This document shows positions 7,708 through 17,439 of a stretch of 36,427 bases of DNA, piece after piece. Under the pieces are notes generated by a model. It had not been told where the DNA came from. It searched no databases and was given only the letters and a program-made list of their open reading frames with translations. How positions within the stretch are numbered: the first letter of the stretch is position 1; every line of letters begins with the position of its first letter. Location: the NCBI GenBank assembly GCA_016845175.1, contig JAERTD010000036.1, positions 1 to 36,427 on the forward strand, in the 5' to 3' direction. The translations under genes were made by a program, and so were the position numbers. The DNA is from Bacteroidota bacterium (GTDB lineage: Bacteria > Bacteroidota > Bacteroidia > Bacteroidales > F082).

Positions 7708-9753
7708 CTATTGAGAAGGTGGTTGATATATATTTCCGGTATTTCTGTATCCGGACTCATTCCTGAACCAGTCATAAAAGAGCTGGCCATTGCTTTCTGC
7801 CCAGGTTCCAAATTTTAAATGGGCATCAAGTATTTCGACTTTTTCAACGGGATAATCAAATCTCTCAATGATATGTATTCCCCAGGGTAAGTTGCCACTG
7901 GTTTTATAATAGCGGTTACTAGTGCCATCACTATCATCAGAGGCCGTACCGAAGAGTGTGAGGTCAGCCAGGTCTGTGGGTGGTTTGTTAACCAGATGTA
8001 TTTCTGTACCTCTTTGGCCATCTGCAAATATAAATGGGTTATAAGGTGGATTACCTAGTTCTGAAAGTCCAATAGGCTGGGTGAATTTGATGACTATATC
8101 CAGCGTATCAGGTGTAACAAATGGGGCTTCCGTTTGGGTGTTGACGCCAATGCCACTACCCGGGTGAGGGAGCACATCATAACCATCTTCCCAAACAATG
8201 ATCACTGCCTTGCTTTGTCCTTCTTCCATATTTCGGCTGTCCAGACTCACAATATCTCCAGGTACATTTAATTCCCCGCTTACTTCAGCAACCAGATTAT
8301 TGGCAATGGGTAATTCTACGCCAAAGCCATTGTGGAAATATGCTCCCTGTGCTCTTAAAATATAAGTGGCATGCACTTCCACCACCTTATTCTCACCATT
8401 GGTGATTTGGTTGTAGTTATAATCGATCACCGCGTCATTGAAATCGTAGTCACCCATTTCCGGCCACATATCTTCAAAAGCCAGGGTGCCAAAATCTCCC
8501 TCATTGAAATAATAGTTGTTGAAGGCACGATCAGGATCATCCGGATAATCATCAAAATTATCAGGTATATCATCTCCATCAGTATCGGTTCCGGTATAAT
8601 CTACTGTGGGCAAATCAACCTGGTTAACGTTCTGGAGTGGACTTGCGGTTACATAGAATACCGCATCGTTAAAATCGTGATCACAACCCCCATTGTCGCG
8701 TCTGATATCTTCTATGCCAAGTAAAAGCAAATCGTGGGCATTATCAGCAAGCAACACCGTGTGTTGTCTTTTGTTGGGATCGGCTTCAGGGTTTAAGTTA
8801 GGTTCAGAATATACAATCCAATTACCATCAGTTACCTGCCCGTTTTTCCATCCATTGGCCATCAAGGCAAAACCGATAACCGTTCCTCCCGGAAACTGAC
8901 CCAAATGAACCTTATTTCCTGAATGCAGTCCTCCTCCGGATCCGGCATAGGAGGCATTAGGGAAAATTACTGTGATAGAGTCAATATCATCAGGAGTTGC
9001 AGGTGGGTTATTGATGTTGTAACTATAGAATCCAAGCACATTTCTATAGCCTGCACCTTCATGTACAAAAGTCACCCATACATCGCTGAAATCAAGCAAT
9101 TCCACATTATGTGAGATATTCTGCTCAAAATATTCAGGTTTGTAATTGGGTAGTCTTACACCAGATGGAAGGGTGTTATTAATGGTAGTTAAAAGGTCTT
9201 GTGATATGGGATCATTCTCTGCTTCCAGATAATCAGGTACACCCAGTGAATTATATCCTCCCAAATATTTATAATTGGCATTTATACCTTGGTTGTCAGC
9301 TAAAGATTTAAAAGCTGATGGACTTTGTTTTCCTCCAAGATGCAGGTCAAAACCTGTGGGTCCAATTTCTACCCAACCCGGATTAGGAAGCCCTAAATAC
9401 TCAGTACTTACATACAATTGTGTGTAGTAAGCTGGTATATTATAATCAATATTATATACACCTGTGTTATCGGTAACGCCGCTGGTGATCAATTTACCAC
9501 TAGAATCGGGATGGGCTGTGTAAATCATAAATTTAACCGCTTCCATTGGCTGGTTCTGATTGTCAAGAACTGTAACCCTCATTTGTATAGACTGAGTGGT
9601 TGACCAGTCAAAATCACTGTTGATGAGCAAATCTGTCATGGATTTTGTTGTGGGATCAGGCTCAGTAGTTGATGATTTCTGGCAAGCACTAAGAAAGCTT
9701 AAAGTAGCAATGAAGATGAGAAGGATTGAATAATCGATAAGTACTTTTTTCAT
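7708..9753 (-). CDS. LruC-domain lipoprotein with DUF4114 and thrombospondin type 3-like calcium repeat
   Basis: A 681-residue surface or envelope protein. Seen: signal peptide with lipobox LSAC (Cys24), an N-terminal Ig/carboxypeptidase-regulatory-like beta domain (about 45-130), a DUF4114-like region that includes GCDHDFNDAVFYV, a calcium-binding TDTDGDDIPDNFDDYPDD segment typical of thrombospondin type 3 repeats, and the LruC domain with MGDYDFNDAVIDYNYN followed by a long beta-rich end (DUF4842-like). The ATG at 9753 is chosen over a start nine codons upstream because MKKVL begins a clean signal peptide. Function of LruC proteins is unknown; calcium-dependent adhesion or surface-layer roles are inference. 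There is no T9SS C-terminal sorting domain. A relative is cut by the right edge of the window. Confidence 0.88.
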   Translation of the reverse strand: MKKVLIDYSILLIFIATLSFLSACQKSSTTEPDPTTKSMTDLLINSDFDWSTTQSIQMRVTVLDNQNQPMEAVKFMIYTAHPDSSGKLITSGVTDNTGVYNIDYNIPAYYTQLYVSTEYLGLPNPGWVEIGPTGFDLHLGGKQSPSAFKSLADNQGINANYKYLGGYNSLGVPDYLEAENDPISQDLLTTINNTLPSGVRLPNYKPEYFEQNISHNVELLDFSDVWVTFVHEGAGYRNVLGFYSYNINNPPATPDDIDSITVIFPNASYAGSGGGLHSGNKVHLGQFPGGTVIGFALMANGWKNGQVTDGNWIVYSEPNLNPEADPNKRQHTVLLADNAHDLLLLGIEDIRRDNGGCDHDFNDAVFYVTASPLQNVNQVDLPTVDYTGTDTDGDDIPDNFDDYPDDPDRAFNNYYFNEGDFGTLAFEDMWPEMGDYDFNDAVIDYNYNQITNGENKVVEVHATYILRAQGAYFHNGFGVELPIANNLVAEVSGELNVPGDIVSLDSRNMEEGQSKAVIIVWEDGYDVLPHPGSGIGVNTQTEAPFVTPDTLDIVIKFTQPIGLSELGNPPYNPFIFADGQRGTEIHLVNKPPTDLADLTLFGTASDDSDGTSNRYYKTSGNLPWGIHIIERFDYPVEKVEILDAHLKFGTWAESNGQLFYDWFRNESGYRNTGNIYQPPSQ

Positions 9754-9886
9754 GATGGTTGAGTATGTAAAGATTAACACCTATATAATACGCAAAATAT
9801 GGACCATTGTTTCTAAAGTCCAGATATTCTGTAATATTCAGAAGTAAGCTTGTGGCAAAATTTCCGCTACCTGGAATAACTATCCA

Positions 9887-11164
9887 TTAATGGGCCATGG
9901 TGATAATATAGCCTACCAAACGATCATATTCAGGCACTCTTTCGCGGTAATATACATACACTTTATACTGGTTCATGGTGTCCCAGTTGTCGCCTTCAAT
10001 TTGGGTCACATCACCTTCGGTTTCACCCTTTGGTAAAACCACATACTGATAGTTGTAGTAACCTTGTTTCAGGAATAAATCTCCATGATACATCCCCATA
10101 CGGGAATTGTATTTCATCTTGCTTTTTTCGTCCAGTCTCCAGTCGTTTAGCCCACCTACGATATAGACATCTGCATTCTCGATTTTGGGTTGCTTAAGGG
10201 TGAATTCTACCCAGGCATATTCGCCCTCGATGTCAGTATTCTGATCATTTCTGGCTTTGATAAAGGCCCGGCCGTGCAAGTCTTCGTATGATTCATAAGG
10301 CTTTTTACTTCTGTTTATATCTGTATGCAATACCACGGTATAACCCACATCTTCATTAATAATTTGACGAATGCGTGGTGATTGATACCAGAAACTTTTC
10401 ATATCGAAATCCCTGAACTGGTTGCCACCATCAAATACAATACCATCAGGATAATCATACTCCAATTGATTGAGCATAACAGAAGTGGGTTTTAAGTTGA
10501 ACTTGGCATTATCCCATCTGCCATTCTGCTGGATCACCACATTGATTCTTTGTTGTGGCTCGGCATTAAATAAATCAGGTGTGGAGACATTTAATTCAAT
10601 CTGCTGCTTTTTTCGGGTATACGCCAGGTTTTTAGCATAATAAGGTATGTTAAATTCGATACTGGCCAGGGGTTCAACAACAATAAATCTTCGGGTGAGA
10701 ATTACGTTTTCATCGTCTGGTGTATCAAGGTATACCTTTAATATATAATTACCCGAAAGTTTGATGCGAATATTGGGATTGGGAAAGCTTACATCATAAT
10801 GAATATAGGCCGGACTGGCATTGAGAGAGAACTGGTATTCGATGATTTCATCTTCAAAATAGCCATTCAGGTATTCGTTTTGTTCCAGTGAAGAGGTGCG
10901 CCAATTGGCATCACAATGAATAAAGGTGTATTTAAACCTATAGGTTTCTGCACTCATATCATCAAAGGCCAGATGCAACTGATCTCCGGAGCCCAATCTT
11001 AATACAGGATCTGATAAAACATCACTTTTGTGATACAATTGAACAGTTTTGATATTTTCATCATAGATTATATCACTGTTTTGTACCGGCTGGCTGAAAC
11101 CAGAAGTTTGGATTAGTATGGAAAAGCAAAACAGCAAACCGCAACTCAATACAAAATTCCTCAT
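9887..11164 (-). CDS. Type IX secretion system plug protein (DUF5103 family)
   Basis: A 425-residue secreted protein with a signal peptide ending near SGFSQ (about residue 25). The order of an N-terminal beta domain (YDENIKTVQLYHKSD and the QLHLAFDD region), a central beta sandwich, and a C-terminal E-set/carbohydrate-binding-like domain (VYIVGGLNDWRLDEKSK, then GYYNYQYVV) is that of DUF5103. Family members were shown in Flavobacterium to sit as the Plug on the periplasmic side of the SprA translocon of the T9SS, closing the channel. It stands alone here, on the same strand as the LruC gene and divergent from nqrA. It implies that the organism has a T9SS; other T9SS genes are not in the window. 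Confidence 0.85.
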   Translation of the reverse strand: MRNFVLSCGLLFCFSILIQTSGFSQPVQNSDIIYDENIKTVQLYHKSDVLSDPVLRLGSGDQLHLAFDDMSAETYRFKYTFIHCDANWRTSSLEQNEYLNGYFEDEIIEYQFSLNASPAYIHYDVSFPNPNIRIKLSGNYILKVYLDTPDDENVILTRRFIVVEPLASIEFNIPYYAKNLAYTRKKQQIELNVSTPDLFNAEPQQRINVVIQQNGRWDNAKFNLKPTSVMLNQLEYDYPDGIVFDGGNQFRDFDMKSFWYQSPRIRQIINEDVGYTVVLHTDINRSKKPYESYEDLHGRAFIKARNDQNTDIEGEYAWVEFTLKQPKIENADVYIVGGLNDWRLDEKSKMKYNSRMGMYHGDLFLKQGYYNYQYVVLPKGETEGDVTQIEGDNWDTMNQYKVYVYYRERVPEYDRLVGYIITMAH

Positions 11165-11357
11165 AAGATGACCGCATTAATTTGAAGTGAAAGTAAAGAA
11201 AATCTCATATAAAATAAGTATTTTTGATAGGATTTGTCATGAATTAATCAACTTATTTAGAGTGATTAAAAATACAATAAAAAGTAAAAGCGCCTTTTAC
11301 CATTATTGCATATTTGTGTACCTTGCGCTCGAATTTAACACATGAATCTATATAGAT

Positions 11358-12707
11358 ATGTCGACTGTTTATTCCATTAAGAAAGGTCTGGATGTCAGAT
11401 TGTTAGGGGATGCCGAAAAAACTGTTGTTGACCTTGAAGTTCAACGTTTTGCCATCAAGCCGCCAAATTTTATTGGTTGCTTTCCTAAGATGATCGTGAA
11501 CGAAGGTGATCAGGTTTCAGCTGGTACCACTTTGTTTTATGATAAGTACCGTGAGGATATATTGTTTAGCTCACCTGTCAGCGGAAAAGTTGTTTCGATC
11601 AACCGGGGTGCCAAACGTAAACTTTTGGAGGTGGTGATTGAGGCAGATGGTAAAGATACTGCCCTGGATTTTAAAGCTGAAAACCCCAAGGATCTTGACA
11701 AGGAAGCGATAGTTGCCAAGATGTTGAAAAGTGGTGTATGGCCGGTGATGCGACAAAGACCCTATTCAGTAATTGCCAATCCAGCAGATCAGCCCAAGGC
11801 CATCTTTGTCTCGGCTTTTGATACTGCACCTCTGGCAGCTGATTTTGACCTTATTGTTCATGGACAAGGAGAAGCATTTCAAACGGGTCTTGATGCCCTT
11901 GCTAAACTAACCACTGGTACTGTTCACCTTAATGTTGACGCCAAAAACACCACATCAAAGGTGTTCTTGAATTCTAAAAATGTACAGATCAACCAATTTT
12001 CAGGTCCTCATCCTGCCAGTAATGTGAGTGTTCACATCAGTCGTTTGGATCCACTAAACAAAGGAGAGGTTGTTTGGTACCTTAGTGCTCAGGAAGTATT
12101 GACCATCGGTCGCTTATTCTTACAAGGTAAGTTTGATGCTTCACGTGTCATTGCTTGTGCAGGATCAGAAGTTAAAAACCCAAAATACTTTAAAACCCTT
12201 ATCGGTGCCGGTATTGCAAATATGATAAAATCCAATGTTGCTGATGGTGACAACCGATATATTAGCGGTAATGTGCTCACTGGCGACCAGTTGGAAAAAA
12301 ATGGTTTCGTTGGATTTTATGATTCCATGGTAACTGTAATCCCCGAAGGAAATTACCATGAGTTTTTTGGTTGGATATTGCCCGGATTAAAGAAATTTAG
12401 TTTTTCAGGTACCTTCCCTGCCAAATTATTCCCCAAAAGAAAATACAAAGTGGATACCAATTTGCATGGTGGACACCGGGCCTTTGTGATGACTGGTAAA
12501 TTGGAGCAGGTTTTCCCCTTCGATATCTATCCCATGCAACTCGTCAAAGCCATCATGGTTGAAGACATTGACCTGATGGAGCAGATGGGGATTTATGAAA
12601 TTGATGAAGAAGATTTTGCTCTCTGTGAAGTAATTGACACCTCAAAAACTGAAATGCAGGCCATCGTTCGTCAGGGACTGGATCTGATCAGGAAGGAAAT
12701 GAGTTAA
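11358..12707 (+). CDS. nqrA: Na+-translocating NADH:quinone reductase subunit A
   Basis: The 449-residue cytosolic subunit of the six-subunit Na+ pump that oxidises NADH with quinone and exports Na+; NqrA contributes to the quinone site. Seen: the family start SIKKGLDVRLLGDAEKTV, a barrel-sandwich (lipoyl-like) fold in the first ~90 residues, and the conserved VDTNLHGGHRAFV region near residue 370. Length is normal. It is the first gene of nqrABCDEF; the 96-bp gap to nqrB is the longest in the operon. A near-consensus -7 box (CATATTTG, 11309-11316) lies 41 nt upstream without a clear -33. Confidence 0.97.
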   Translation: MSTVYSIKKGLDVRLLGDAEKTVVDLEVQRFAIKPPNFIGCFPKMIVNEGDQVSAGTTLFYDKYREDILFSSPVSGKVVSINRGAKRKLLEVVIEADGKDTALDFKAENPKDLDKEAIVAKMLKSGVWPVMRQRPYSVIANPADQPKAIFVSAFDTAPLAADFDLIVHGQGEAFQTGLDALAKLTTGTVHLNVDAKNTTSKVFLNSKNVQINQFSGPHPASNVSVHISRLDPLNKGEVVWYLSAQEVLTIGRLFLQGKFDASRVIACAGSEVKNPKYFKTLIGAGIANMIKSNVADGDNRYISGNVLTGDQLEKNGFVGFYDSMVTVIPEGNYHEFFGWILPGLKKFSFSGTFPAKLFPKRKYKVDTNLHGGHRAFVMTGKLEQVFPFDIYPMQLVKAIMVEDIDLMEQMGIYEIDEEDFALCEVIDTSKTEMQAIVRQGLDLIRKEMS

Positions 12708-12803
12708 ATCCTCAGAATAGATTGAAAATGATAATTTGAACAGCCTGCCTATTATCAATAATACAAGGCATATACGAGCTGAAAAGAAACATATAAAAAC
12801 CAC

Positions 12804-13949
12804 ATGAAAGCGCTTAGAAATTTATTAGACAAACAGAAACCGCATTTCGAAAAAGGGGGGAAGTTTGAAAAGCTTCACGCTGCTTTTGATTCTGTCGAAA
12901 CCCTGTTTTATGTTCCCGATAAGGTGACAACCAAAGGGTCGCATTTCAGAGATGCCATCGATATGAAGCGGACGATGATTACCGTTTTTATAGCATTAAT
13001 TCCTGCACTTCTATTTGGAATGTGGAATATTGGTTACCAGCACTTCCTTTCCATTGGTGAGCAGCCAGACTTCTGGACCATGTTTTTTTATGGTTTCTTC
13101 AAGATGCTGCCCATCATTATTGTATCCTATGGGGTAGGACTCGGCCTGGAAATCTTATTTGCTCAAATAAGAAACCATGAAGTGAATGAAGGTTTCTTTG
13201 TTTCAGGCCTTTTGATACCAATGATCGTTCCACCGGAGATTCCTTTGTGGCAGGTGGGCGTAGCTGTTGCTTTTGCAGTGATCTTTGGAAAAGAAGTTTT
13301 CGGAGGTACCGGGATGAATATTGTGAATCCTGCGCTGACTGCCAGAGCCTTTCTGTTCTTTGCTTATCCCACAGATATTTCTGGCGATAAGGTTTGGATT
13401 GCAGAAAAACTCGACAGCTTTTCAGGTGCAACACCTCTTGGCAATGCGATGATTGGCGATTTCAGTAATATGCCTTCTGCCATGGATATGTTTATGGGGA
13501 CCATTCCTGGTTCTGTTGGGGAAACATCAACCCTGATGATCCTAATCGGTGCTGTTATACTCCTCCTTACTGGTATTGCCAACTGGCGCATTATGCTTAC
13601 CGTGTTCGCTGGTGGCTATATTATGGGTCTTTTGTTTAACCTATGGGGTGCCAATGCCTATATGGAAGTGCCTGCATGGCAACACCTGATCATGGGTGGG
13701 TTTGCCTTTGGTGCGGTATTTATGGCCACCGATCCGGTTACCGGAACACAGACCACTAAAGGGATGTATTATTATGGATTCCTGATCGGAATGATAGCCG
13801 TATTGATCAGGGTGTTTAACCCTGCTTATCCTGAAGGAATGATGCTGGCCATACTTCTTCTGAATGTATTTGCTCCGCTCATCGACCATTATGTGATCGC
13901 TGGCAATATCAAGAGAAGGTTGAAAAGATTAAAAGCGTTAACCAATTAA
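12804..13949 (+). CDS. nqrB: Na+-translocating NADH:quinone reductase subunit B
   Basis: A 381-residue inner-membrane subunit that binds FMN covalently and riboflavin and forms part of the Na+ path. About nine or ten hydrophobic helices are visible from residue 57 on. The flavinylation motif DSFSGAT (204-210) puts the phosphoester-linked FMN on Thr210; ApbE encoded at 18943 is the enzyme expected to attach it. The motif GGTGMNIVNPALTARAF is also conserved. The 20-bp gap to nqrC indicates co-transcription. Confidence 0.97.
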   Translation: MKALRNLLDKQKPHFEKGGKFEKLHAAFDSVETLFYVPDKVTTKGSHFRDAIDMKRTMITVFIALIPALLFGMWNIGYQHFLSIGEQPDFWTMFFYGFFKMLPIIIVSYGVGLGLEILFAQIRNHEVNEGFFVSGLLIPMIVPPEIPLWQVGVAVAFAVIFGKEVFGGTGMNIVNPALTARAFLFFAYPTDISGDKVWIAEKLDSFSGATPLGNAMIGDFSNMPSAMDMFMGTIPGSVGETSTLMILIGAVILLLTGIANWRIMLTVFAGGYIMGLLFNLWGANAYMEVPAWQHLIMGGFAFGAVFMATDPVTGTQTTKGMYYYGFLIGMIAVLIRVFNPAYPEGMMLAILLLNVFAPLIDHYVIAGNIKRRLKRLKALTN

Positions 13950-13969
13950 GAATATTAAATTATACTCCT

Positions 13970-14707
13970 ATGTATACTAACGGATATATTTTCAGATATG
14001 CTGCCATTATGGTGATCATTGCTGCTGCTGTGTTATCTACAGCTGCAGTGATGCTGAAACCATTTCAGGAAAGGAATATGGCAATCGAAAAAATGGGTGG
14101 TATTCTCACCTCTGCCAATGTTGAGGTTGTAGATAAGGAAGCTACCATCGATATGTTTAATCAATATGTTGTGGAAGCCATAGTTATCGACAAAGATGGA
14201 AATGTTGTCGAATCTATTAAAGAAGGAAGTAAGCAAGATGGTACCGCTTTCAAACTGAACATGAAGAAGCAATTGTATCTTAAATCAAAAGGGGAAGATT
14301 TTCAAATGCCTTTGTTCCTGATTGAAAAAGATGGAGTCCAGTCTTATGTGATTCCTTTGTGGGGCAGTGGCCTTTGGGGTCCACTTTGGGGAAATATTGC
14401 CTTGAAAGATGACTTGAATACTGTGGTTGGTGTAACCCTTGATCATCAGGGGGAAACCCCGGGTCTTGGTGCTGAGATATCAAGAGCTGATTTTATGGCG
14501 CAGTTTACAGGAAAAGAAATATTTGATACCGATAAAAACCTGGTCTCTGTTGCGGTTGTTAAAGGAGGAATCCAAAGCAAACCGGAACATATGTGGCCCC
14601 ATGGCGTTGATGCCATATCAGGAGGAACCATTACCTGTAACGGGGTAACTGATATGTTGAAAGATGTGTTGGAGTGTTATGAACCTTATTTGAAAAAGGA
14701 GAACTAG
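13970..14707 (+). CDS. nqrC: Na+-translocating NADH:quinone reductase subunit C
   Basis: A 245-residue subunit with one N-terminal transmembrane helix (about 8-28) and a periplasmic FMN-binding domain. The covalent FMN site is Thr220 in DAISGGT (214-220); the usual motif is S-G-A-T, so Gly replaces Ala here. The GLWGPLWGNIAL and GETPGLGAEI segments are typical of the family. It ends two bases before the nqrD ATG, so translation is probably coupled. Confidence 0.97.
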   Translation: MYTNGYIFRYAAIMVIIAAAVLSTAAVMLKPFQERNMAIEKMGGILTSANVEVVDKEATIDMFNQYVVEAIVIDKDGNVVESIKEGSKQDGTAFKLNMKKQLYLKSKGEDFQMPLFLIEKDGVQSYVIPLWGSGLWGPLWGNIALKDDLNTVVGVTLDHQGETPGLGAEISRADFMAQFTGKEIFDTDKNLVSVAVVKGGIQSKPEHMWPHGVDAISGGTITCNGVTDMLKDVLECYEPYLKKEN

Positions 14708-14709
14708 AA

Positions 14710-15366
14710 ATGAGTGCAGGAACTAAAGAAAGAGAGCCGTTGTTTTCGGCCAAAAATATGAAGTTGATCAAGACTCCGATCAACCTGAGTAATCCAATTA
14801 CAGTACAGGTACTGGGTATCTGTTCTGCCCTGGCGGTAACTGCAAAACTTAAACCTGCCATCGTATTAACCCTTTCGGTTATTGTGGTCATGGCGGTTTC
14901 CAATGTGGTTATTTCCTTGTTGCGAAACGGACTTCCCCCACGTATTAGAATTATTGTACAGCTGGTGGTTATTGCCTCCATGGTAATCCTGGTCGACCAG
15001 GTACTGAAAGCCTTTGTTTACGATGTGAGCAAGCAGTTATCCGTGTTTGTGGGACTGATTATAACCAACTGTATTATCATGGGACGTTTGGAAGCTTTTG
15101 CCATGGGCAATAAACCCTGGCCTGCCTTCCTCGACGGTATAGGGAATGCCCTTGGTTATGGGATCATCCTCATCATAGTAGCCTTCTTCAGAGAGTTGCT
15201 GGGATCAGGAACCTTATTCGATGTTCAGGTAATTCCTCAGGCTTTTTACGACTTTGGATATAAGAATAATGGATTCGTTATTCTTTCACCTATGGCACTG
15301 ATCGTAGTTGGTGTCATTATATGGGTACAGCGTTTTTATACACGTGAGCTAATTGAAGACAACTAA
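14710..15366 (+). CDS. nqrD: Na+-translocating NADH:quinone reductase subunit D
   Basis: A 218-residue integral membrane subunit with about six helices, related to RnfE. Cys38 (in LGICSALAV) and Cys121 (in ITNCIIMGR) are the pair that, with the pair in NqrE, holds the iron centre buried in the membrane and relays electrons from NqrF to NqrC. It follows nqrC by two bases and precedes nqrE by 25 bp. Confidence 0.97.
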   Translation: MSAGTKEREPLFSAKNMKLIKTPINLSNPITVQVLGICSALAVTAKLKPAIVLTLSVIVVMAVSNVVISLLRNGLPPRIRIIVQLVVIASMVILVDQVLKAFVYDVSKQLSVFVGLIITNCIIMGRLEAFAMGNKPWPAFLDGIGNALGYGIILIIVAFFRELLGSGTLFDVQVIPQAFYDFGYKNNGFVILSPMALIVVGVIIWVQRFYTRELIEDN

Positions 15367-15391
15367 TGGTTAAACATTAAACTGTAAAACG

Positions 15392-16009
15392 ATGCAAGAA
15401 ATATTTAACATATTTATAAGGTCCATCTTTATTGACAATATGGTATTTGCCTATTTCCTGGGCATGTGTTCATACCTGGCTGTCTCTAAAACAGTACCAA
15501 CCTCTGTTGGACTTGGATTGGCCGTAATCTTTGTTTTAGGGATTACCGTACCAGTTGACTACCTATTGAATGAATTTGTATTGAAACCCGGTGCCATGGC
15601 CTGGCTAAGCAGCGATTTTGCAGATGTAGATCTGAGCTTTCTGAGCTTTGTGTTGTTCATTGCCATCATTGCATCTATGGTTCAGCTGGTAGAAATGATC
15701 ATCGAGAAATTTTCACCTTCATTATACGCTTCTCTGGGAATCTTTCTTCCATTGATTGCTGTGAACTGTGCCATCCTCGGTGGTTCATTGTTTATGCAAC
15801 AAAGAGAATACCAAAGCCTTGCTCAGGCCACATCCTTTGGATTAGGATCAGGAGTAGGTTGGTTTCTAGCCATTGTAGGTATTGCGGCTATTCGTGAGAA
15901 AATCCGCTATTCAAATGTGCCACCTGCACTCCGTGGATTGGGTATTACCTTTATCATTACCGGATTGATGGGTATTGCATTTATGAGCTTTTTAGGAATT
16001 ACTATTTAA
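15392..16009 (+). CDS. nqrE: Na+-translocating NADH:quinone reductase subunit E
   Basis: A 205-residue integral membrane subunit with about six helices, pseudo-symmetric to NqrD and related to RnfA. Cys26 ([11 protein letters not shown]) and Cys126 (AVNCAILGG) are the partners of NqrD Cys38 and Cys121 around the shared iron centre. Length is standard. The gene lies 18 bp before nqrF. Confidence 0.97.
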   Translation: MQEIFNIFIRSIFIDNMVFAYFLGMCSYLAVSKTVPTSVGLGLAVIFVLGITVPVDYLLNEFVLKPGAMAWLSSDFADVDLSFLSFVLFIAIIASMVQLVEMIIEKFSPSLYASLGIFLPLIAVNCAILGGSLFMQQREYQSLAQATSFGLGSGVGWFLAIVGIAAIREKIRYSNVPPALRGLGITFIITGLMGIAFMSFLGITI

Positions 16010-16027
16010 ATATAAATACGATTTAAA

Positions 16028-17287
16028 ATGACTTTACTGCAAGTAGGAATTGGAACGGTTGTCATTGCCAGTGTAATCATTTTTCTGTTGATCACCTTGC
16101 TTTTGGTGGGTATCTTACTTTATGCCCGCAAAAAACTGATGCCACAGGGAAAGGTTAAGATAAAAATTAACGGTGAAAAAGAAGTTGAAACAGATCCGGG
16201 ATCCACATTGTTGAATACCATGTCTGCTGAGAAAATCTTCTTACCCTCTGCCTGTGGGGGTGGTGGTACCTGTGGCATGTGCCATGTTCAGGTAAATGAT
16301 GGTGGTGGTAGTATTCTGCCCACAGAAAAAGGCTTCTTTACCCGTAAAGAGCAAGCTGACAACTGGCGCCTGGGATGCCAGGTAAAAGTGCGTGAAGACA
16401 TGGATATCAATGTTCCACCTGAAATATTTGGTATCAAGAAATGGGAATGTGAAGTGGTTTCCAATCACAATGTGGCAACTTTCATCAAAGAATTTGTGGT
16501 GAAACTGCCTGAAGGTGAAACCCTCGACTTCCGTTCTGGTGGTTATATCCAAATCGATGTGCCTAAAATTGAAGTTGATTTCAAGGATATGGATATCGAA
16601 GAGGAATATCGCGATGAGTGGGATAAATTCAATATGTGGGATCTGAAGATGAAGAACCCGGAGCCCATCTACAGGGCTTACTCCATGGCCAATCACCCAG
16701 CTGAAGGTAATATAGTTATGCTGAATATCAGGGTGGCTACGCCACCGTGGGATAGGAAAAAAGGCGGCTTCATGAATGTGAATCCTGGAATTTGCTCTTC
16801 TTTCATTTTCGGTAGAAAACCAGGAGATAAGGTAACCATATCAGGCCCTTATGGTGAGTTCTTTATTAAAGATACCAAGCGTGAGATGATGTTTATCGGT
16901 GGTGGTGCCGGAATGGCTCCCATGCGCTCCCATATCTTTGATTTATTTGAAACCCAAAAAACTGATCGTAAAGCCACCTTCTGGTATGGTGGACGCTCCA
17001 AAAGAGAATTGTTCTATTTGGACCATTTTGCCAGAATTGAAGAAGATAACCCCAACTTCAAATTCGAAGTGGCTTTATCTGAACCTGTCGAAGAAGACAA
17101 ATGGGAAGGCTATACCGGTTTTATCCATCAGGTGATATATGATAACTACCTGAAGAACCATGAAGAACCAGAAGATATAGAATACTATCTCTGCGGACCT
17201 CCAATGATGAATGATGCCGTTCTTAAGATGCTTGATGATTTGGGCGTTCCGGACGAGATGATCATGTTCGATGATTTTGGAAGCTAG
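16028..17287 (+). CDS. nqrF: Na+-translocating NADH:quinone reductase subunit F
   Basis: The 419-residue NADH dehydrogenase entry subunit. Seen: one N-terminal membrane helix (about 8-33), a ferredoxin domain with [2Fe-2S] ligands Cys76, Cys82, Cys85 and Cys117, an FAD domain with RAYSMAN (216-222), and an NADH domain with [11 protein letters not shown] followed by [10 protein letters not shown] near the end. The C-terminal DDFGS is typical. Electrons go NADH to FAD to [2Fe-2S] to the NqrD/E centre. It is the last gene of the operon and is closed by a strong terminator. Confidence 0.97.
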   Translation: MTLLQVGIGTVVIASVIIFLLITLLLVGILLYARKKLMPQGKVKIKINGEKEVETDPGSTLLNTMSAEKIFLPSACGGGGTCGMCHVQVNDGGGSILPTEKGFFTRKEQADNWRLGCQVKVREDMDINVPPEIFGIKKWECEVVSNHNVATFIKEFVVKLPEGETLDFRSGGYIQIDVPKIEVDFKDMDIEEEYRDEWDKFNMWDLKMKNPEPIYRAYSMANHPAEGNIVMLNIRVATPPWDRKKGGFMNVNPGICSSFIFGRKPGDKVTISGPYGEFFIKDTKREMMFIGGGAGMAPMRSHIFDLFETQKTDRKATFWYGGRSKRELFYLDHFARIEEDNPNFKFEVALSEPVEEDKWEGYTGFIHQVIYDNYLKNHEEPEDIEYYLCGPPMMNDAVLKMLDDLGVPDEMIMFDDFGS

Positions 17288-17304
17288 CAGCTGAAAACTT
17301 TTAT

Positions 17305-17336
17305 AAAGGGCAAACCCATGGGTTTGCCCTTTTTTT
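17305..17336 (+). terminator. Rho-independent terminator of the nqr operon
   Basis: A perfect 13-bp stem (17305-17317 with 17320-17332, core GGGCAAACCC) with a two-base loop runs into seven T (17330-17336). It lies 17 bp after the nqrF stop. Confidence 0.93.
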
Positions 17337-17412
17337 GTCTCATGAAAATTGATTCTAATGCTGATTTCATTAAAATATTCAAGACGTGTTAGCGTTTTAG
17401 TTGTTGAAGGAC

Positions 17413-17420
17413 TACCTTTG
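17413..17420 (+). promoter_or_regulatory. -7 promoter element of the two-barrel/apbE unit
   Basis: TACCTTTG is an exact TAnnTTTG box 19 nt before the ATG at 17440, giving a leader of about 14 nt. A weak -33-like TTAG is 20 nt upstream. It separates apbE transcription from the nqr operon. Confidence 0.5.
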
Positions 17421-17439
17421 GTAACCTAAAAACAAACCC

